A stretch of 64,000 nucleotides of DNA from Ligula intestinalis (Eukaryota; Platyhelminthes; Cestoda; Diphyllobothriidea; Diphyllobothriidae). The translations under genes were made by a program, and so were the position numbers. The stretch lies in NCBI GenBank assembly GCA_036362985.1, contig JAYGXS010000008.1, forward strand, positions 11,702,440 to 11,766,439, written 5' to 3'. Numbering within the stretch: the first letter of the stretch is position 1; every line of letters begins with the position of its first letter. Of this stretch, positions 1 to 11,479 are shown one piece after another. Below the pieces are notes generated by a model. That model had not been told where the DNA came from and ran no database searches. It saw only the letters and a list, made by a program, of their open reading frames with translations.

Positions 1-956
1 GAGTGCTGCAAGAAACATTCCGTAGTTTGAAAAGACCGGTAATCACATGCAAAACAACATTAAGTAGGGCCGCAATACTGTTTATCATGCAGTCCAGTTT
101 CAATTCTTTTCAGTCAAGCTAGGATGCCTACTTTGTGATGAGCATCTTGTTGACCGCGGCGGAAAAGTTTATTCTGTAAAAAATGGCTACTAAAATAGAA
201 TGCATTTTTATCATTGATTTAAATCACCTTTATACATTCAAATATATTTTATGGAAAACGCACTAAAAATCTTGTATTTACTTGAAAGGAAATTGCGCCT
301 TCTTTTTATTCTATTCTTAAAGAAAGGGTTTCGTTTGGTTTTAAAGAGGTTTCTTAATTGCCAAATGATTTTGAAACCTACCGACTGCTAGAACTGAATT
401 CAAGTTTTACAAAAACAATGCTGTGTTCAACCTGTTTAAGGAAAAATACCTTCTTGCCTACGGTTTGAGGAAGTGGTTGCATAGCTCTCATAGAATTTCA
501 CAATAGACATGGATAATGCTGTAGATATCAGTAGCAGCATTAATAAATGGACGGATTTGATGTGTTATGAATGAACACCGCACAGACGTTAAAAAAACTA
601 AAAATTCGAAAAAAAATTATACCTTCATTTGAGAATAAGATTTAAAGAAGGTGTAATTTTCCATTACATAAGTCCAAGAGAGGATTTTTCGTGCATGCTT
701 TCCATAAAATATATTTGAATTTATAAAGGCAGTCAAAATCAATGATAAAAGTGCAAACTATTTACGTAGCCACTTTTGACAGAATCAACTTTTTCGCAGC
801 GGTCAAAATGAAGCTCATCACAGAGTCAGCATCCTATCGTGACTGAAAATACTTGAACTTGGACTGGATGCTAGACAGTATTGCAACCCTTCTCAATGTT
901 GTTTCGCGAGTGATTACCCGTCTTTTTCAAATTTCGGAATATTTCTTGCAGCACTC
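1..956. mobile_element. Foldback (long inverted repeat) DNA element, copy 1
   Basis: The two ends are reverse complements. The first 12 bases (GAGTGCTGCAAG) recur inverted at 945-956, and similarity continues inward for roughly 300 bases per arm with scattered mismatches. The centre is AT-rich and has no useful reading frame. Related arms occur near 57.4-58.07 kb and 62.67-63.3 kb, so this is a family. It is probably a non-autonomous DNA transposon. The left end touches the window edge, so its target-site duplication cannot be seen. Confidence 0.7.
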
Positions 957-1904
957 GCCATACTGTATGTCTGAGTCGGACTTTAAGATGATTGGCCGCT
1001 GACTGTTTCGTCAAAAACGGCGTGGGTTGGCGACATCGCCCGGCCGCTCAGCGTGCAATGGGATCGATAATCTACTCGCAGGTGGGCAGCTGTGCGCTCA
1101 TTGATTGGCACCCTTACTTACGCTAGCGCAGAAGACCAAACAACCAATCAATTTCGAGTTCGAATCGCATTGCCATTGCTATACCGGTTGTCTATATGCC
1201 ATTCTCCCCACCTCAGAAGGACACGGAGGCAAGAACGTAGCTTTGCGTGCTACACTTCAAGGATGATATGATTAGAGTTTCAATGAAGACTGCTGCTCCT
1301 GAGAGACGCAGCTTTACCAAAGCGCCCCCCCCTCCTACAAACGACAATTCCAACTGCAACCATCCTTTTGACCCTGTGCCACCCCGCCATCCCACCTTCT
1401 TTCGGTGTGCGTGCATGTGGTTTTACCTCTCGGCACGACAACATACCTGATTGACCTCTCTCTCTTTTTTGATTTTAGTGAACAATGCCGCGATCGTTCT
1501 CATATGCATTTGCTCCGTGTTGCTCGTGGGCAGCCTCATATTGGTGATAGGTCTCCTCGTGAAGGGGCTGGCGAACCCGAAAAGCAGGAAGAAATCTGGC
1601 TCCTCGACGGCCTGAGTTCAAGGCAGGATATCAAATCCTCCCCCCCTCTCTGTCTCGGTCTATGCACAACAATCCCCACCCTCCATCCCCTATTAACTGA
1701 CAGGACACAAGCAGCTTTCCATGCACCAGTGTTGTACGTTTTCTTCTTCAACGACTTCTTGCTATTATGTAGTTTTAACATACTTCAATAAACTTTGCTG
1801 TTCATGCGTACATTGTAAGTATAACTCGCAGATGTAAGCAACACCGTTTTGGCCAAAGTTGTTGGTTGGGGTTGTCTACGTGCCACGCCCCTTTCCACCC
1901 CAGC
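957..1904. other. Intergenic DNA, no gene recognised
   Basis: Short reading frames here resemble nothing I know and overlap on both strands. A segment at about 1215-1262 (containing AACGTAGCTTTGCGTGCTAC) recurs in the same orientation at about 2315-2375, so part of this stretch is old repeat. A pyrimidine-rich run lies around 1320-1400. Confidence 0.5.
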
Positions 1905-2400
1905 ATCGCAGGGAGTTAAATGAGTTGAACCCGAGCAACTGCGATCTCCAGACCATGGTTACTTAGTAGAGAAGAAGTCTTGGAAGGGCCCGAGTAGGAA
2001 GATTAGTATGTTGTGCACATAGAGGAACGAAGAATAGATGGATCTGACCAGCCAGGAGAGCTAGCCGCGTCCAAGTGGCGTTTTATCAGCAGGCATGCAA
2101 GCGGCAGCGAGCACGCGCATTGTCTGGTTGTCTTGAAGGTTATTGGCCGGACAGACTCTATCGACCAAGGCGTGCATGCATCTTATTCGCCGCCGGGAGA
2201 GAGCAGCCGTTGCGGTGTCTGTGATTGGCTGGTGCAGAGACCGCCTTCACTGCAGACGCATGAGTTAGGAGCGGTGGGCCTTCAGACATGCTTGCCTAGT
2301 TGGAATGAGTCACCACATTTGAAGGACACGAAGACAGGAACGTAGCTTTGCGTGCTACCCTTCAAGGATGTTAGGGTTGTCAAAGATGTGGACATGCGAA
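1905..2400 (+). repeat. Hairpin-headed dispersed repeat, copy 1
   Basis: Begins with a stem-loop: ATCGCAG at 1905-1911 pairs with CTGCGAT at 1939-1945, with a weaker inner stem. The following roughly 350 bases resemble the copies starting at 16596 and 18562, including shared blocks around a CCATGGTT, a GGAACG and a later TATTCGCCGCC-like segment. Coding capacity is not apparent. The element class is unknown. Confidence 0.6.
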
Positions 2401-2499
2401 TTCCAGGAAGCAGTTCAGAAGGAGAAGAAGAAGATGCGACCACCGGAGCAAGTTTTATTTTTTTCTGAAGTTTCGCACTCTGTCGGGAATCCTTGATCA

Positions 2500-2690
2500 T
2501 AGGTAATTGTACGATAGTCTGAGTTATGCGCAGATGGGGGTGAAGGTTTTGATTAAGAATACGGCTAGGTGCAGGGTCAAGGTTAGGGTTTTGGCAGGGT
2601 AAGGTGTGAGTTAGGGCTCAGGATTCGGGGGGGGGGTGAAAGTCCGGTTAAGGTTTAAGTCAGGGTTAAGACGCGAGTATATTTACTCTC
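2500..2690 (+). other. Degenerate G-rich stretch with telomere-like words
   Basis: Contains scattered GGTTAGGG, GTTAGGG and GGTTAAGG words plus a run of about ten G. Flatworm telomeres use TTAGGG, but there is no real tandem array, so this is at most a very decayed interstitial telomere-like patch. Confidence 0.3.
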
Positions 2691-2879
2691 TTTGGAATTT
2701 CGCGACGGTCCATTTGCACTACGCCAGGGGGCTTCCCTAATGTCGCGAGACCGAAGAAGCAATTCCGACCAAATCGTCTCCCGATCACCAGACGATGAGC
2801 CTTTTACATCCGCAGCCTTTTAATACCATTCTGAGTCTTTGACGGCGTGCGCTCCAAACGCTATACGATAGTTGCAAGC

Positions 2880-3110
2880 GGGGCTTTACGAGCTGGCTGA
2901 GATACCGTATGGCTAAGATTTCGTAGCAAGGTTGTGAAGAAATGTGAGTTGGTAGTTTAGCATAGTTTTGGTCATTTTATTTTAATCCAATGAGTGAATT
3001 TAAGCCCAAGAACACCTTTAAGTATGAAAAACTACCATTGAAGTTCAGTTTATTGACAGTAACACGCACTGCTTTTGGCTTAATCGGACGTAGCCTGATA
3101 TCGAAGAAAG
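2880..3110. repeat. AT-rich repeat arm, inverted relative to 8420-8600
   Basis: The sequence around 2945-3070 (GTAGTTTAGCATA, then AGTTTATTGAC) matches, as reverse complement, the segments at about 8420-8600 and 9385-9530. I read this as one arm of an AT-rich DNA element family whose copies fill 2.9-9.6 kb. No transposase is visible. Confidence 0.5.
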
Positions 3111-3649
3111 TTTCTATGCTATTAGGAACGGCAGAACCAAACCCTTTTTATGCTTTATGTCGTATGAGAACGCCAAAATAAGTAAGAATAGTTTACAATA
3201 TATTCTTTCGGAACCGAAAATTTTTTGTCTGCATTAGATCAAATGCAAGTGAACCCAATTTTAAGGAATTACATTTATTTTCAGAAACAAGGAAAATTTT
3301 CAGTTGTCAAAAATTTTTGCTAGTGTGTGAAGAGTTTCTGCTAAAAAATGTACTTGAGAAAAATATTTTGGCCGCAAGTTATTTTACCGCATCCGGTATT
3401 TGAGACGTAACCAAAATTGGTCATTTATTAGCGTGAACGTGAAGATAATAGCAAATAGTAATTCAATCAAAAGTATAGGAAAGATACTTTTTTTGTAAAC
3501 CGTGCTTTCCGCTTATGCATAATTTAGAAACGGAGCAAACAGATGAAAAAGAATTATGTTAAGATATAAGTATATATTTGTCCAGTCCTTTTTTACATTT
3601 GCAAGCTTAGAACAAAAACTGGAGGTAATAGACTATGGTGGAAATACTG

Positions 3650-4500
3650 CACTATAAAAAAAGTGAATTCTTTCGTTTCCAGCCAAATCATCCCGTATTC
3701 GTATTCATTCGTATTCTTGACTCCTCTGATTCTGGATCCAGCAGTCACGCGTACGTCAAACCAAATGATGACAACCACCAAGGCAGTACGGTACTATTAA
3801 GCAACGTAGTAAATGATAAACAATGCACGAACCTCAACGGTGGCTAAACAAAGTCATGAACAAAGGGAGTCGGCCAAATCGCCTGACTGTACACAAGGGA
3901 CCAACATACGTTCGTCAACAGTGTCACTCAGGGCAAAACCAATCTTTGGGGAGCGTTTATATGTTAATGGGAGAGGCGAAGACTGTTAAATTTGCGTAAT
4001 TTAAGCAGGTGGTATTGGTAGACTCCCATTGGTCTGAAACACCAGCGCGAAAGGGTGGCGGACGTGTACAGAGGCAATACTTCTCCGGCAAGGTAGGGTG
4101 GTTATCGGCCGCTAATTGCAAGCGTTTTGAGGTAAGCGAAGTGGTGATAGTTGTAATCGAACCAAGGGGAAAGGGGAAAGCAATATCGAATAGCACTTGA
4201 AACAGGTGTCTCTTGATGCGGTGGGGGAAAGGGACGGATGCATTGTGGGAAAAGGTGATTAAAAGGCAAGTAAATCGAACGGGGGCTGGGGAGAGTATTC
4301 AACTACCACTTGACCGGGATGCTATTTTTAGCACCAGTGTGCATTTGACTGGAAACAAAAGGGTCAACGGGAGCAGAATTCTGGGAGGAAGGGGACTCGG
4401 GCACGCAAATCAGAGGACAAGGGAATAGCCTTTCGTAAGAGGAAAACAATTGTAGTAAGTCTGGCGGGCAGTCGGTGGAAATGGTCGTGGATAATTTCAA
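3650..4500 (+). repeat. Dispersed repeat R, copy 1
   Basis: Shares an ordered series of blocks (a TGGATCCAGCAGTCAC-like start, a GGGAGTCGGCCAAATCG-like centre, then GGGAGCGT and GGGAGAGG) with segments at about 10420-11080 and 39560-39990. It interrupts an AT-rich repeat whose flanks resemble 5250-5600 and 5725-6075. No coding frame is recognised. Confidence 0.55.
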
Positions 4501-4544
4501 AGTTTTCAGCTGGAAATAACAATATCATTTAGCTTCAGGTAAAT

Positions 4545-4880
4545 TAAAAAACTTTTAAAAACGCTCAGTTTCCAGTTTGATATAACCTTGAGAAAAAGTT
4601 TAACTGCACAGATATTCGTCAGCTGAATGTATATTTAAAGTGATTTTAAACAAGCAACCTATAAAGGAAAGTTTTATTATTAATATTAGGATTAACAGTA
4701 GCAGACTTCTGTTCCGAACGTTTGTTTATCCTCGACAATGTGTTTTGGCCTATCGATGAATTTATATGTATGGCCCACATGACCATCTTCATAAGAACCT
4801 ATATCCAAAAGCTTATTATTCGGTTACTGTTTTAAAAATGCATTTTCAAGATTTTGATATAAACATCGAACAGAACCTAC
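4545..4880 (+). repeat. AT-rich direct repeat, unit 1
   Basis: Aligns in the same orientation with 5725-6075. Shared words include AAAAAGTTTA, CAGATATTCGTCAGCT-like, and ATCCAAAAGCT followed by a similar AT-rich tail. Likely two copies of one decayed element. Confidence 0.5.
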
Positions 4881-5724
4881 GTTTAGGAAAAAAACCTTAT
4901 TGGAATTTAAATTTCAGTCTGTAAAAACAGTTCTGTGAATCCTGCCAACAAATTTCAGGACGAAGTTTAACTGTACAATTAAGCGTATATCTGGACAGGT
5001 TATTTTGATCAACTGTGTGAATTAAATAATTAGAAGGGCTTTGGTTCGGAAAACTGCTCTCTTTTTTAAAGTAATTGGGGAAAGTAGGCTCTCATTGTTG
5101 CGTAATCATGAGTATGTTTATATAAAAGGAATTCCGCATGCTATAATGAAAGACAGGACGAAACTTTCGTCTAATATACATTGTGCTTAGGGAGGATTCC
5201 ATAATTCATAAAAAAAGGTGGTATAATAATCCATTGCAGCACTGGAAAAGTTTGTGCCAAGTTGATCGAATGGATCGAGCGAATTTCAAGGAATTGCATT
5301 GATTTTCAGAAACAAACAGCGATAGAAGTTTAAACAATTATATTTAGCTATTCTGTAAAGTTTTTTGCAAAAAATGCAGTAACAAAAAGTTTTTTGTAGA
5401 ACGTTTTCCTTCAACGCACAGCTGGCTGTGCGCGTAAACGAAGTTTTGATGTGTTAGCTCAAAGACATTCTTAAGAAGGCCTTTTTGAATATTAGTCATG
5501 TAGAAATATAGTTTTTTGTGAAAAATACGTTTCGATCAAGCGTTTTTTAGAAACGGAACAGACAGAAGCATAATTTAAATTTAAAAAAATTGTAATATTT
5601 GTGGCCTGTTTTTTCTGCCTTTTCACGCTTATTACTGATCATGGAATTAAGCTCCTTAAGCGGAAAGTAATCAGTTATAAAGAGAAAGGTAGGTTTTTTC
5701 ATCTCCAGTCAAATTTAATCGTTC

Positions 5725-6075
5725 TCATTGAGATAACTTAAAGAAATCGTCAAAAGTCTCAAATTTTCATGTAAGATGACCTTGGAAAAAAGTTTACATG
5801 CGCAGAAGTTTGTCAGCTAAATATCCAATAAAAGCACTCTTTAAAGAGGATATCTATTATGGAAACTTTTTGATAAATCTTAGGAATAACAATATGCATT
5901 GTATCTAGCAGACATGATGTATGCTCGAAAATGTGGTTTGCTGTTTTGAAGCATTTCCAACTTCGACCAAGACGGTCATGTGCATAGAAGATTCCATCCA
6001 AAAGCTCGTTTTTTCCATAAATGTAAATAAATCATATCTTATTTTAAAGGGTTTCATGTAAACGTCGAAGAGACG
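5725..6075 (+). repeat. AT-rich direct repeat, unit 2
   Basis: Second copy of the 4545-4880 repeat. The segment just upstream (5250-5420) likewise resembles 3225-3390, both carrying AAGGAATT followed by ATTTTCAGAAACAA, so the duplicated block is probably longer than marked and is interrupted in the first copy. Confidence 0.5.
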
Positions 6076-6189
6076 GGCAATTATTAAACTTATGAAGGAA
6101 TACAGCGAAAAGTAACGAAATGAAGAGAGACTTTATTCCATGATATTCAATAACTTCGTATCCAATCGTTACCAAGTATCCAAAATATT

Positions 6190-6800
6190 TTGACTTAAGG
6201 CAACTTCTTTTAGTATAAAGAAAGTGGTTGCTTTAAGTTTTATGCTTAACAAAATATTTAAATTTATTGTTCTAATTTATAACTATTTTAGACGTCTCCA
6301 CAAGCTGAAAATTATCGAGAAAATTTTATTTTTCTTAAAAAACACTTAGTACTTCTTGTAGTTCTTTTAAGTACTTTATATGCCTAATGTTGTTCATTTT
6401 TAGTCATAAGTTTTCGTAAATGCGTTCCCACTGGTATGGGAGAAATAATCAAACATTAACAAATTTATGAATGTGGTTTGCAGCACACGCAGAACTGAAA
6501 TTGTAACCCAATAATAACAACAAGTTTGACATATTTTGACTAGGGAAAATTTCCTTTGGCATAAAGAAGGTGGTATGGTTAATCATTCAACTTACGAAAA
6601 GATTTCATCTTATAATTCTAATTTATAGCTGGTTTCAAAATCTGAGGAACTTGAGTGTTATTAAGAACATTTTATTTTTCGTAAAAAAACAATCAGCACT
6701 TCTTAAATTTCTTTGAAGTACCCAGTTTGCCTAAGGTTGTTCAGTATTCTTCCAAAGTTTTTGTACATACGCTTATGCCGGTGTGCGAGTGATTATGAAT
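6190..6800 (+). repeat. Two tandem AT-rich units, about 345 bp each
   Basis: Words such as TTTTGACT, CTAATTTATA, ACATTTTATTTTTC-like and TGCCTAA-GTTGTTCA recur at about a 345-base spacing (6190-6460, then 6530-6800). A third, inverted copy of part of this unit lies at about 8180-8320, which suggests terminal arms of a larger element. Confidence 0.5.
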
Positions 6801-6849
6801 CTTTCTTAAACTTCGCATTTTGCGCGATTTTTCCGCCGTAATGTATGTC

Positions 6850-8110
6850 AGCCACTTAGAGGCTTATAACTAAGAATGGGATGGGTCCATCTACAACCTA
6901 ATGCGGTGTGAAAGCTCGGCTCTCATTTGATCTGAGATAGAAAGGTATGATTTATTCTGAGAACATAATTCCAAAATTGTCAACAAAATTTCGTTCATTT
7001 ACCGTGAATAATATTAGCCACTGAAAACATATAACACCGGGAGATGGCAAAAAAGGCATAATCGCCAATCATTGTAATTGCAGTTATCCTTGAATTAGTC
7101 ACCAAATTTTGGCAAAATTGAATTCCCTCCAAAACGGTGCTTGTATCATGTGCCAATTACCTACTAGTTATACAGCAGATAAACAAAGAAGGATAAAACT
7201 CGGATTCTAATGTGCGCAATACGCCAGCCCATATGTACAGTACGGCGGCGAAGTCGTGCAAAATGCTAAAATTTCCGAAAAATTGATAATCGATCGCAAA
7301 TCTGCACTAACGCATGTACGAAAACTTAGAAGTTATAACGAACAACATAAGGCAAATTTGCTATTCAAAAGAAATATAAAAAGGGCAACAGTTTTTTAAG
7401 TAGTGCACTTCATAATCCCAGCATTTTGTCCTACGGATACGGTGATTATAGGGGTCTTGGCTGTGGGCACCTGGAAAGGCAGTGGCTTATACAATGAAAA
7501 TTGCCGTATGTATTTTTATTGAATTGTATTTTAATTTTTTTCAAGTTATATCCGCAGATTTCCCTATTCTGTATTATCGTTTAATGCATTGTGGAAAAAC
7601 CTGGTGATCAAAATGCAGGTTTCTTGAAATTCCTGAAAAAAGTGAAATGGTGTTTAGGAGGTCATTGACTTCAACTTACCTGACGGCCAACTTACCGTTC
7701 TGGAGTTAGATTAGTGTAGTCCGTGGAGCGAAGCGCCATGCAGACGTTAAATTTACAGACAGAACAACTTCCACCAGCGGCCGCTGGAAACAAATCCAGC
7801 CACATTTTTCACTTTACACTTGCTTCTAAAAAATTCCTCCCATGCCTCCCCACCCCTAAAAACCAAAGGACCACCGTTTCCAAAGGAAAAATGCTGGGAC
7901 TAGAGATATATGCGGTGTACTGCCTAAGCTACTTTTGCCAGAAGAATATAAATCTCCCCAATACAAGCCCCACAGTTGGCGTGGCATACCGTCACTTAGC
8001 CGCATGCAGTCTCCCTCTGCCGTCTCTTCCTCCCTTAGACTGTTCCATCAAACCCTACCCTCACAACTAGCCTTTGCTTATTGACTCCACTCTCATTTCC
8101 ACACGTTTGA
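6850..8110. other. AT-rich DNA, no gene recognised
   Basis: No reading frame resembles a known protein. A 115-codon frame at 7723-8070 has no recognisable domain and is probably chance. The stretch lies between arms of the AT-rich inverted-repeat family and is likely element interior or old insertion debris. Confidence 0.4.
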
Positions 8111-8660
8111 ACTTGCACCCAGTTTCCTGAAGAGAATTTGTCGAAAGTACACGTATACTCGCCAAACTAGATTACCCAATAATCCTCAAGTTCCGCAGAC
8201 GTAGAAAATAATTATAAATTAGAACAACAAATTGAAATCTTATGCTTAGTTGAACAGGTAACCATACCACTTTCTTTATATACAACATTACTTTTCCTCA
8301 GTTAAAAGTATTTATACATGTTTCCTTTATTAAGGAACAATTACTTGCAGACTCTCCTTTAAATATCAGCAAGTTTTTGACGATTTTCTGCGTTCTAAAA
8401 CTTTATTCTACAAACAGATATTCTTTTGGCTATTACCGTTAATAAACTCAACTTAAAGACAGTCTTAATTACTAAAAGGCTTTCTAAAGATTGAATCCAC
8501 TCGTTGAATAAAAAAACGTCATCAAAGGTATGCTAAACTACCAAGTCCAATTTCGTCATGACTTCTGGAGAGCCTATCAGCCCTGCAGTAGATAAAAACA
8601 TTTAGCGTGTGCCTGGAGCGCAGCAAAAGACTGGCGTATCAGTTTAAAAAGCTCACACAG
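8110..8660. repeat. AT-rich repeat arm (right-hand copy)
   Basis: Bases 8180-8320 are the reverse complement of the 6.2-6.8 kb tandem units, with the shared word ACCATACCAC. Bases 8420-8640 match 9385-9625 directly and 2880-3070 inverted. Confidence 0.5.
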
Positions 8661-9384
8661 CTACCATCAACACTTAAAAGTAGTCCGTCCACCGAAATGA
8701 TTTTAGCTTTGCAAGCGGTCAATGGGAACCTTGTTAGAAAGCCGCCATCCTGAGGTGACTGACATTTCTTCCGATTAGACTGAACGATAATCAAGCCGGA
8801 AGTCCTACTTACGTGTTTTGACCGAATTCTGGTTGGGATAGGCAGGAGGCGCAGTACTGATTGCAGTTGGACCACGTTATGCCATGGATTCCTGCGAAGT
8901 CAACAACCCGGCAAGAACCAAATCTCAGTCAGATTAATTCCGACGGAGTTAATGGTAACAATTAACTTGGTCTTTCATCTAAGATAGCCCGAGCGACTAG
9001 TCCTGCAGTTTATTTTAGTTTAAGCTGTTTTACATAAGTTTTACTTTCGTTTTTGGCTTTTTATTAACTTTGTTAGTTTACATTTACGTTTAGTTTTTAT
9101 CTTAATTAGGTACTGCCAAAGTTAGATAGGTATACCCAACATAAATAATTTAAATGAGCTGAACCTTAAAAAACTGTTCGAGTTCTTAAACTTGACTTGA
9201 TCTTTTTTTGTCAACTTAAGACTACATTTTCCGATTTTGGAAGGGATAGATTGTAAACTTTTCTTATTTTTTGGTTGTGCCATAGCATAACACACAAAAA
9301 TAAAAAAAGGTTTTGTTTTCTCATACTTACTGGCAGAAAAAAATCTCTTCAGTATCAGGCCACATTCAATTTATCCAAAATTAA

Positions 9385-9640
9385 TGCGTATTACCGTCAA
9401 TAAACTGAACAGAAATGACAGTCTTCCTTACTAAAAGGCCTTCACGAGATTAAATCCATTCATTGTAAATAGAAAGCTTTACCATACCTATGCCTCACTG
9501 CTAAGTCCAATTTCTTCATGACTTTTGCAGGACCTCCCAGCCCTGCTGTATATAAAAAATGTACATGTGCATAGGGTGCAGCAAAAGAATGGCGCCTCAT
9601 TTTAAAGTGCCTGCTTCGGATGAACAAAGAGAGGGTAAAC
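9385..9640 (+). repeat. AT-rich repeat arm (second direct copy)
   Basis: Direct copy of 8420-8640. Shared words are ATTACCGT-AATAAACT, GACAGTCTT, ACTAAAAGGC and AAGTCCAATTT. No coding content. Flanking 8660-9385 and 9640-10130 show only short unrecognised frames. Confidence 0.5.
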
Positions 9641-10139
9641 ATCGTACTTAAATGGGCGCCATGCTTCGGCTAATCTATATATACGATGTATATATTTGTG
9701 CAAATAGAGAGCAGAAGAAGAGGCAGCTCAATTTACAGACACCGCTCGTATTCCATCATGACTTAAAAATAGTTCTGCCAAAAAATGAAATGAAACGAGA
9801 TATTACCAATTTTCCGACCTTTAAAGCTACATATGCAAAGTGTATGTACCAAGTGATAATTTATCATGTGCTTTGGTCAGGACCGGAAAAGATTCATTTC
9901 AAACTATTATCCAATTATTTTTAGGTCAACCAAAGCTACCGTTTTTTGCTTATTGCCAACGAAGTGTAAGACAAACTCGACAACTGGGCGTGCCTGGTGG
10001 GCCCTTATTTCTACGTAGTTAAAGGGGCATGTACTAGCCAAAAATGGCTGGTAGATCGCCATTTTTTCTAAAAAATACCAATTCCCTCACTGGGAATTGA
10101 TCTTTTACGCTGGTCGTTCAATCCTCCCGATGTACCGAC

Positions 10140-10290
10140 ACTAAGATTAGTTAACTGAGAAGAAGATGACTCAATCGCTGGGAAAATACGTTTATTCGCC
10201 TGACGTTTCAAGATCCATCGCGGATTCGTCATCAGAGACATAGTCAGAGAGCACTAGCAGATACGGGATATCGTTGAGGTAACTGTCAGC
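10140..10290 (-). mobile_element. Penelope-like terminal fragment with hammerhead-like motif
   Basis: Carries the conserved end block seen in several places here: a GAAGAAGA run, CAATCGCTGGGA, then TTTATTCGCCTGACGTTTC and a CATCAGAGACAT. On the minus strand, 10235-10203 reads CTGATGA, a short hairpin and GAAACGTCAGG, the arrangement of a hammerhead core. Only the end is preserved, with no coding sequence attached. Confidence 0.55.
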
Positions 10291-10440
10291 ATTCGTTTAA
10301 TCTGCACACAGAGCTAACGGCGCTTCCACAAATCTGCTAACAAATAAAAGAATTGTTGCCACTTGTTGCTTGGTGGCCTGCTTGTGAAATCACCCAGGCC
10401 GCATGGCCTTTGTTTCGGGTTTTTCGCCTCCTCTGCCTCT
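10290..10440 (+). repeat. Short dispersed repeat shared with 15025-15110
   Basis: Contains GCTAACGGCGCT, an ACAAATAAAA-like run and TTGCT-GGTGGCC-G, all repeated in the same order at about 15025-15110. Possibly a SINE body, but no clear RNA polymerase III promoter boxes are seen. Confidence 0.4.
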
Positions 10441-11082
10441 GTATCCAGTAGTTACGTGTACGTCAAACCCCAACAATAACAACAATCAGTGTAATACAGT
10501 ACCATTAAACAAATGGTGAATAATAAAAGAGGTACAGACCTTAGCAATAGATACACCTAGTCAAGAACGAGGGAGTTGGCAAAAAATACCGCCTGACTCT
10601 AGGCAAAGGAAGGACGTCCTTCTAACAACGCTACATGGGTGCAGGGTGAAACCGGTCTTGGGAGGGCGTGTCTGTCCATGGGAGAGGGGACGAACGTTGC
10701 CTTTGTATGACTTGGGAGGCAGTTCATTTGTCGTCCGGAAGGGGATGTCGTTTAAAAATACCCATAATGCATCGGCCGGGGGGGAGGGGGTGTTCAAGTG
10801 ACACTTTTGCAGCCGTGATTGTTTTGGACACGTGTGTGTATTCGAGTGGAAATAGGTCAAGAAATTTCAGGCACAGACACTTCGACGTTGAGACTAGCAG
10901 CCTTGAACAAAAAGAGACGGAGGGCAAGCATTCTTGTGGAAAAGTGTGTAGACATGGGCTGCGGAACAGGTGAAAGGGGTATCATTTGGAATAGGGGATT
11001 AATCTTGCATAGGTCAGACAGAATTTCACAGGAGATGAACGTGGAGGATTTCAAAATTGTGCAACTGAAGATAACACAAATA
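10420..11082 (+). repeat. Dispersed repeat R, copy 2
   Basis: Matches the 3650-4500 and 39560-39990 copies block by block (TCTGTATCCAGTAGT, GGGAGTTGGC, GGGAGGGCGTGT, GGGAGAGG). Overlapping short reading frames on both strands are not protein-like. The mariner-like miniature element at 11083 inserts at or near its right side. Confidence 0.5.
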
Positions 11083-11474
11083 CAGGGTGTTCCAAAAAAT
11101 GTATACGCACTTTAAATAATTGTAAACTTGGTGTTTATTATAATTTTATTATTTCACAAATGAAAAAATATTAACAAGTATCATTTTATTGTTTAGAATA
11201 AATTTTGACCATCGCAACAGTGGCTGAATTGGGTAAAGCCATTGAGCATGAATGCACTAGAATACCAAGTGAATTGTTTCATGATGTGTGCGATTCCATT
11301 GCTTCGCGTCTTCAGCAGTGACATGCTCAGAATGGATGGCAGTTTGAGAACATTCACTGAAAGAACATTAAAATGATGCTCCTAAATATTTTTATACTTT
11401 TGAAATATTAAAATTATGATCAACTCCAATTTTAAAACTCTGCAAAATGTGTGTACATTTTTAGGGACATCCTG
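11083..11474 (+). mobile_element. Mariner-like internally deleted transposon (MITE)
   Basis: A 392-bp element flanked by TA on both sides, as expected for the Tc1/mariner superfamily. The imperfect terminal inverted repeats are about 30 bases long: CAGGGTGTTCCAAAAAATGT at the left and, on the other strand, CAGGATGTCCCTAAAAATGT at the right. The interior keeps the tail of a transposase (separate entry). It is an internally deleted, non-autonomous copy. Confidence 0.8.
11219..11375 (+). pseudogene. Mariner transposase C-terminal remnant
   Basis: The frame starting GTGGCTGAATTG reads VAELGKAIEHECTRIP and continues to SIASRLQQ before a TGA, then stays similar for another dozen codons. Periodic L/I residues and the ending with HAQNG-W resemble the last part of mariner-family transposases, after the catalytic domain. 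The DDE/D catalytic region is absent, so this cannot encode an active enzyme. Confidence 0.6.
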
Positions 11475-11479
11475 TACAT

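Noticed and set aside
1405..1791. A 128-codon plus frame with a smaller minus frame beneath it
   Set aside because: No domain, overlaps pyrimidine-rich sequence, both strands open, no splice context.
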